5,508 bases of DNA. Source: Actinomycetes bacterium (GTDB taxonomy: Bacteria; Actinomycetota; Coriobacteriia; Coriobacteriales; Coriobacteriaceae). Position 1 is the first letter of the stretch. Every line of letters starts with the position of its first letter. This document shows, piece after piece, positions 5,159 to 5,508 of the stretch. The stretch spans positions 1 through 5,508 of the forward strand of contig JAEZNV010000126.1 in NCBI GenBank assembly GCA_023441725.1, in the 5' to 3' direction. A model generated the notes under the pieces. That model was not told where the DNA came from, did not search any database, and saw nothing but the letters and a program-made list of their open reading frames with translations. The translations under genes and the position numbers were made by a program.

Positions 5159-5508
5159 GTGACAACGATGGAGCGTCGTCCGGATTCCCGTGGCAAGGTT
5201 CGTGATATCTATGATGCCGGTGAAAACCTGCTGATGGTCGCCACCGACCGCATTTCTGCGTTCGACTTCATTCTCCCCGACGAGATTCCGTTTAAGGGAG
5301 AGGTGCTCAACCGCATCTCGGCATTCTGGTTTGATAAGTTTGCCGACATCGTTCCCAACCACCTCGTCTCCATCGACCCGGCGGATTTCCCCGAGGAGTT
5401 TGCCGAGTATCGTGACTACCTCGCAGGCCGCGCCATGCTGGTCAAGAAGGCCCAGACGATTCCTATCGAGTGCATCGTCCGCGGCTATCTGACCGGTTCG
5501 GGCAAGAA
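5159..5508 (+). CDS. purC: Phosphoribosylaminoimidazole-succinocarboxamide synthase (SAICAR synthetase), N-terminal part
   Basis: The first 116 codons of the purine biosynthesis enzyme that joins CAIR and aspartate using ATP to make SAICAR in the cytoplasm. The frame is open to the right edge, so the 3' end is missing. Diagnostic blocks are GKVRDIY (12-18, nucleotide-binding strand), ATDRISAFD (28-36), NRISAFWF (51-58), and the family signature [13 protein letters not shown] (102-114). The ATDRISAFD form and N-terminal layout resemble the longer ADE1-type enzymes (roughly 290-310 residues) rather than the shorter E. coli type; this is inference from a fragment. The start is GTG with AAGGAG eight bases upstream. 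It lies 110 bases after the kinase gene and is probably expressed separately, perhaps as the first gene of a purine cluster beyond the window. No purine riboswitch is evident. Confidence 0.97.
   Translation, partial: MTTMERRPDSRGKVRDIYDAGENLLMVATDRISAFDFILPDEIPFKGEVLNRISAFWFDKFADIVPNHLVSIDPADFPEEFAEYRDYLAGRAMLVKKAQTIPIECIVRGYLTGSGK

Overview
The window looks like ordinary chromosomal DNA from a G+C-moderate, host-associated actinobacterium. My best guess is the class Coriobacteriia, something like Collinsella. This rests on general resemblance: a Cache/PAS-like/GGDEF protein, a Tat-exported lipoprotein, an OmpR-type regulator with a HAMP kinase, and the codon character. No marker gene settles it. 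All supported genes are on the + strand. I see no mobile element, CRISPR array, tRNA or rRNA.

Layout. (1) Positions 2-1006 hold the 3' part of a membrane-bound GGDEF protein, a likely diguanylate cyclase; its true start lies left of the window. (2) A 113-base gap is rich in inverted repeats. (3) Positions 1120-1383 encode an 87-residue four-cysteine TSCPD-domain protein. Its stop codon overlaps (TAATG) the start of (4) a 403-residue Tat-signal lipoprotein of unknown function (1383-2594). (5) A 153-base gap contains a strong two-part hairpin. (6) Positions 2748-3470 encode an OmpR/PhoB-type response regulator. After 12 bases comes (7) its cognate HAMP histidine kinase (3483-5048). (8) A 110-base gap has a small terminator-like hairpin. 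(9) Positions 5159-5508 are the first 116 codons of purC, running off the right edge and starting at GTG.

How the parts relate. The regulator and kinase form a standard two-component operon: the kinase senses an envelope signal through an extracytoplasmic domain and phosphorylates Asp56 of the regulator. The TSCPD protein and the lipoprotein are translationally coupled and probably co-transcribed. The GGDEF protein and purC appear to be unrelated neighbours in separate transcription units.

The least expected signal is an 18-bp inverted repeat with one mismatch and a 6-nt loop, inside the first 30 codons of the kinase gene. It could be an intra-operon mRNA processing or attenuation element. 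The other oddities are structured intergenic regions and are weaker. I found no convincing undescribed multi-gene system here.
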